Shown here: piece by piece, positions 62,378 through 64,000 of the stretch
Position numbering within the stretch: the first letter of the stretch is position 1
Layout of the letters: each line of letters opens with the position of its first letter
Source: Pseudomonas sp. PICF141
GTDB lineage: Bacteria; Pseudomonadota; Gammaproteobacteria; Pseudomonadales; Pseudomonadaceae
Length of the DNA stretch: 64,000 nucleotides
Reading direction: 5' to 3'
NCBI RefSeq assembly: GCF_002286815.1
Contig: NZ_MUNM01000037.1
Location: 219,240-283,239, forward strand
Notes under the pieces: generated by a model
The model's database searches: none
Seen by the model: the letters and a program-made list of their open reading frames with translations, nothing else
Told to the model about the DNA's origin: nothing
Position numbers and translations under genes: made by a program

Positions 62378-64000
62378 TCAGACGCTGCCGTTAACAATGT
62401 CGCTACTCAGCAGATCGACCCCGACCAAGGTGATGGTCGTGACTTGTCCGCCCGTTTCGGCAACCGTCACGATGCTGTCGGCGCCGCTGTTGTCGATCGA
62501 TTGGACAACGGCGCTCTGGTCGCCGTTGAGCACCAGGGTGTCTCGCAGGTTTACGTTGGCATCGAAGCCGGTGACCTGGTACAGGTTCTCATCGACTGAC
62601 AAATCGACGTTGAAGGCATCCCGTTCACCGCCCGTGCCCGCCAGCGTGAAGTCGAAGGTGCCGGTCAAGTCATTGGCGAACAGGTTGGCGTCGAACGTAC
62701 TCGTTGCCGAGTCCCCATCCTTGTCGGTCAGCGTCGCGTTGAACGTCAGCTGGACATCGCTGGCCAGGCTCTCGCTTTCCTGAATGAACTGGATCGTCGG
62801 GATCTTGATCTCGCCTCGGGCCATCGTGAGCTGGACAGCGTCGATCAGATTCGTGCCATCGCTCTCAATGAGGAAGGAGACCTGTCCGCCTGCCTCCGGC
62901 GTCAGGGTGTTCACTTCGATGAGGTCCGAGAACGTGCCGTCCTCATAGTAGGCCCTGTAGTACAGGTCCTCGGTTGCCGTGTTGTAACCTCCTACGGAGT
63001 TGTCGATGAAGACCCTCATGCCCGTCAGCAGGCTCTCCGGATTGACGACAAAACTCTCATCGTCAACGCCGATGGCCGCCAGGTCGTCTCCCTGGAACAG
63101 GTTATTGGCGACGCCGATGCCGGCGGTGCTCACGTTCATGGCCGACGGGTCGATGTACGAGGGCAGAGGGTTGGTCTGTAGCGTGGTTTCGGTGGGATCG
63201 GGTTCTCCGAGTCCGATACCGCTCAGAATGTCCGAAGTCGACGCAAGTGCCTTCGCGGAAAAGAACACAACCTCTTCAGATGGCGAAGGAATAGTCGGCG
63301 GATCCTGCTCTGGAATCAACAAGGTGCGCACGGGATCCGGGCCTCCGGCACCGAGCGCGCCATCGGCAGTGCTGAGCACGATCTCCGAACTGAAGCCTTG
63401 CACCAGATCCAGTGCATAGCGGCCATCGGCATAGGCGGTCAGCGTGTAGTCGACGCTGGTGTCCGCCGTTGCGGCGTTGTTGTCGAAATCACCAGTTAAC
63501 GTCCCGGCGAACTGGTACGCGCCATTGCCGTCCGGTGAGGGTGACTGCTCGGTGAGCGTGGCGGTCCCGGTGGTGGTCGTATTGTCTGGTCTGACGAGGG
63601 TGAACTGGCTATTCACCGAGATATCCAGACCAGCCGCACTCAGCCCGTCGGCGCCCGCCGAATGATCCCAGAAGCCGAATTGCGGCAGGACGCTACCCGT
63701 GCCGATCAGGTTGCCGAACGCGAGTGACGGGCCGTCGTCCTTGAATATCAGGTTCTGCCCGATGTTGAGGGTCGCCTGGGCACTGTCGCCGTCCTTGTCG
63801 GTTGCGGTTCCTATCAGCGTCACCAGATTGTCCGCCGACAGCGTCGTCGAATCATCGGGATCGGTGGCGTCGGGATGCACCACGGCGCGCAGCTGGTCGA
63901 GGGTGACGTCACCGTTAGCGGCGACGCTGACGGTGAACACCAGCAGGTTGGTGGTGGCCGTGCGGCCTTCGACCACACCGTTGTTGAGCGACAGGTTGAC
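62378..64000 (-). CDS. C-terminal part of large type I secreted repeat protein (adhesin-like), partial
   Basis: The frame is open to the right edge of the window (541 codons visible), so the N-terminal part is missing. The visible part contains DUF5801-type repeats (FTVSVAANGDVTLDQLRAVVHPDATDPDDSTTLSADNLVTLIGTATDKDGDSAQATLNIG). Acidic DKDGDSA motifs recur, then a beta-rich C-terminal region ends GVDLLSSDIVNGSV. Such proteins are surface adhesins or biofilm proteins exported by type I systems through an uncleaved C-terminal signal. The exporter at 56530-60988 is the obvious partner. No RTX nonapeptide run is visible in this part. Confidence 0.85.
   Translation of the reverse strand, partial: VNLSLNNGVVEGRTATTNLLVFTVSVAANGDVTLDQLRAVVHPDATDPDDSTTLSADNLVTLIGTATDKDGDSAQATLNIGQNLIFKDDGPSLAFGNLIGTGSVLPQFGFWDHSAGADGLSAAGLDISVNSQFTLVRPDNTTTTGTATLTEQSPSPDGNGAYQFAGTLTGDFDNNAATADTSVDYTLTAYADGRYALDLVQGFSSEIVLSTADGALGAGGPDPVRTLLIPEQDPPTIPSPSEEVVFFSAKALASTSDILSGIGLGEPDPTETTLQTNPLPSYIDPSAMNVSTAGIGVANNLFQGDDLAAIGVDDESFVVNPESLLTGMRVFIDNSVGGYNTATEDLYYRAYYEDGTFSDLIEVNTLTPEAGGQVSFLIESDGTNLIDAVQLTMARGEIKIPTIQFIQESESLASDVQLTFNATLTDKDGDSATSTFDANLFANDLTGTFDFTLAGTGGERDAFNVDLSVDENLYQVTGFDANVNLRDTLVLNGDQSAVVQSIDNSGADSIVTVAETGGQVTTITLVGVDLLSSDIVNGSV

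Overview
The window looks like the chromosome of a fluorescent pseudomonad (Pseudomonas fluorescens group). The basis is about 60% GC, Pseudomonas-type REP palindromes, a complete wssA-I operon for acetylated cellulose (the arrangement described in P. fluorescens SBW25), and creatininase and creatinase very close to the P. putida enzymes. No rRNA, tRNA or CRISPR was seen.

Layout. 1-5.5 kb: a decayed GGDEF fragment, then a MocR regulator divergent from a BenE-type transporter, an in-frame chimera of an FAD oxidase with a threonine-synthase tail, and glyA. 5.7-20.7 kb: the wss operon on the minus strand, with a good sigma70 promoter at its head and a large REP-type inverted repeat between wssH and wssI. 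21-31 kb: nfeD, a decayed serine dehydratase gene, and a creatinine/creatine locus of two GlxA-type regulators, creatinase, an MHS symporter preceded by a small coupled ORF, an amino acid permease and creatininase. 31.5-36.6 kb: an SDR, an isochorismatase-family hydrolase behind what looks like a threonine attenuator, a WRRD-repeat envelope protein, a TPR protein, a TetR/DJ-1 pair sharing a palindromic operator, and a DUF2867 protein. 37.05-39.91 kb: a complete IS66-family element with 44/45-bp terminal repeats, an 8-bp target duplication and a passenger gene. 40-46 kb: a secreted protein joining EGKCG repeats to EF-hands, a Bcr/CflA transporter, a YedK/HMCES protein, a GabP-like permease and a third GlxA regulator. 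46.5-49 kb: carboxynorspermidine decarboxylase and dehydrogenase (polyamines). 49-56.4 kb: thiolase and 3-hydroxyacyl-CoA dehydrogenase with TetR and AraC regulators, then LysR divergent from a serine hydrolase/MFS pair. 56.5-64 kb: a type I secretion operon, a LuxR protein with a degenerate receiver, and the C-terminal part of a large repeat protein that is the likely secretion substrate and runs off the right edge.

How parts connect. Creatininase and creatinase convert creatinine to creatine and then to sarcosine plus urea. Sarcosine can feed glycine, which SHMT (glyA) links to serine; the local serine dehydratase and FAD oxidase are both broken. Cellulose and the type I secreted protein both suggest a surface-attached, biofilm lifestyle.

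Most unusual items: the six-threonine leader peptide and hairpins before the isochorismatase-family gene, the orphan EGKCG/EF-hand protein, the oxidase/threonine-synthase chimera, the IS66 passenger gene, and the pseudo-receiver LuxR protein beside the secretion operon.
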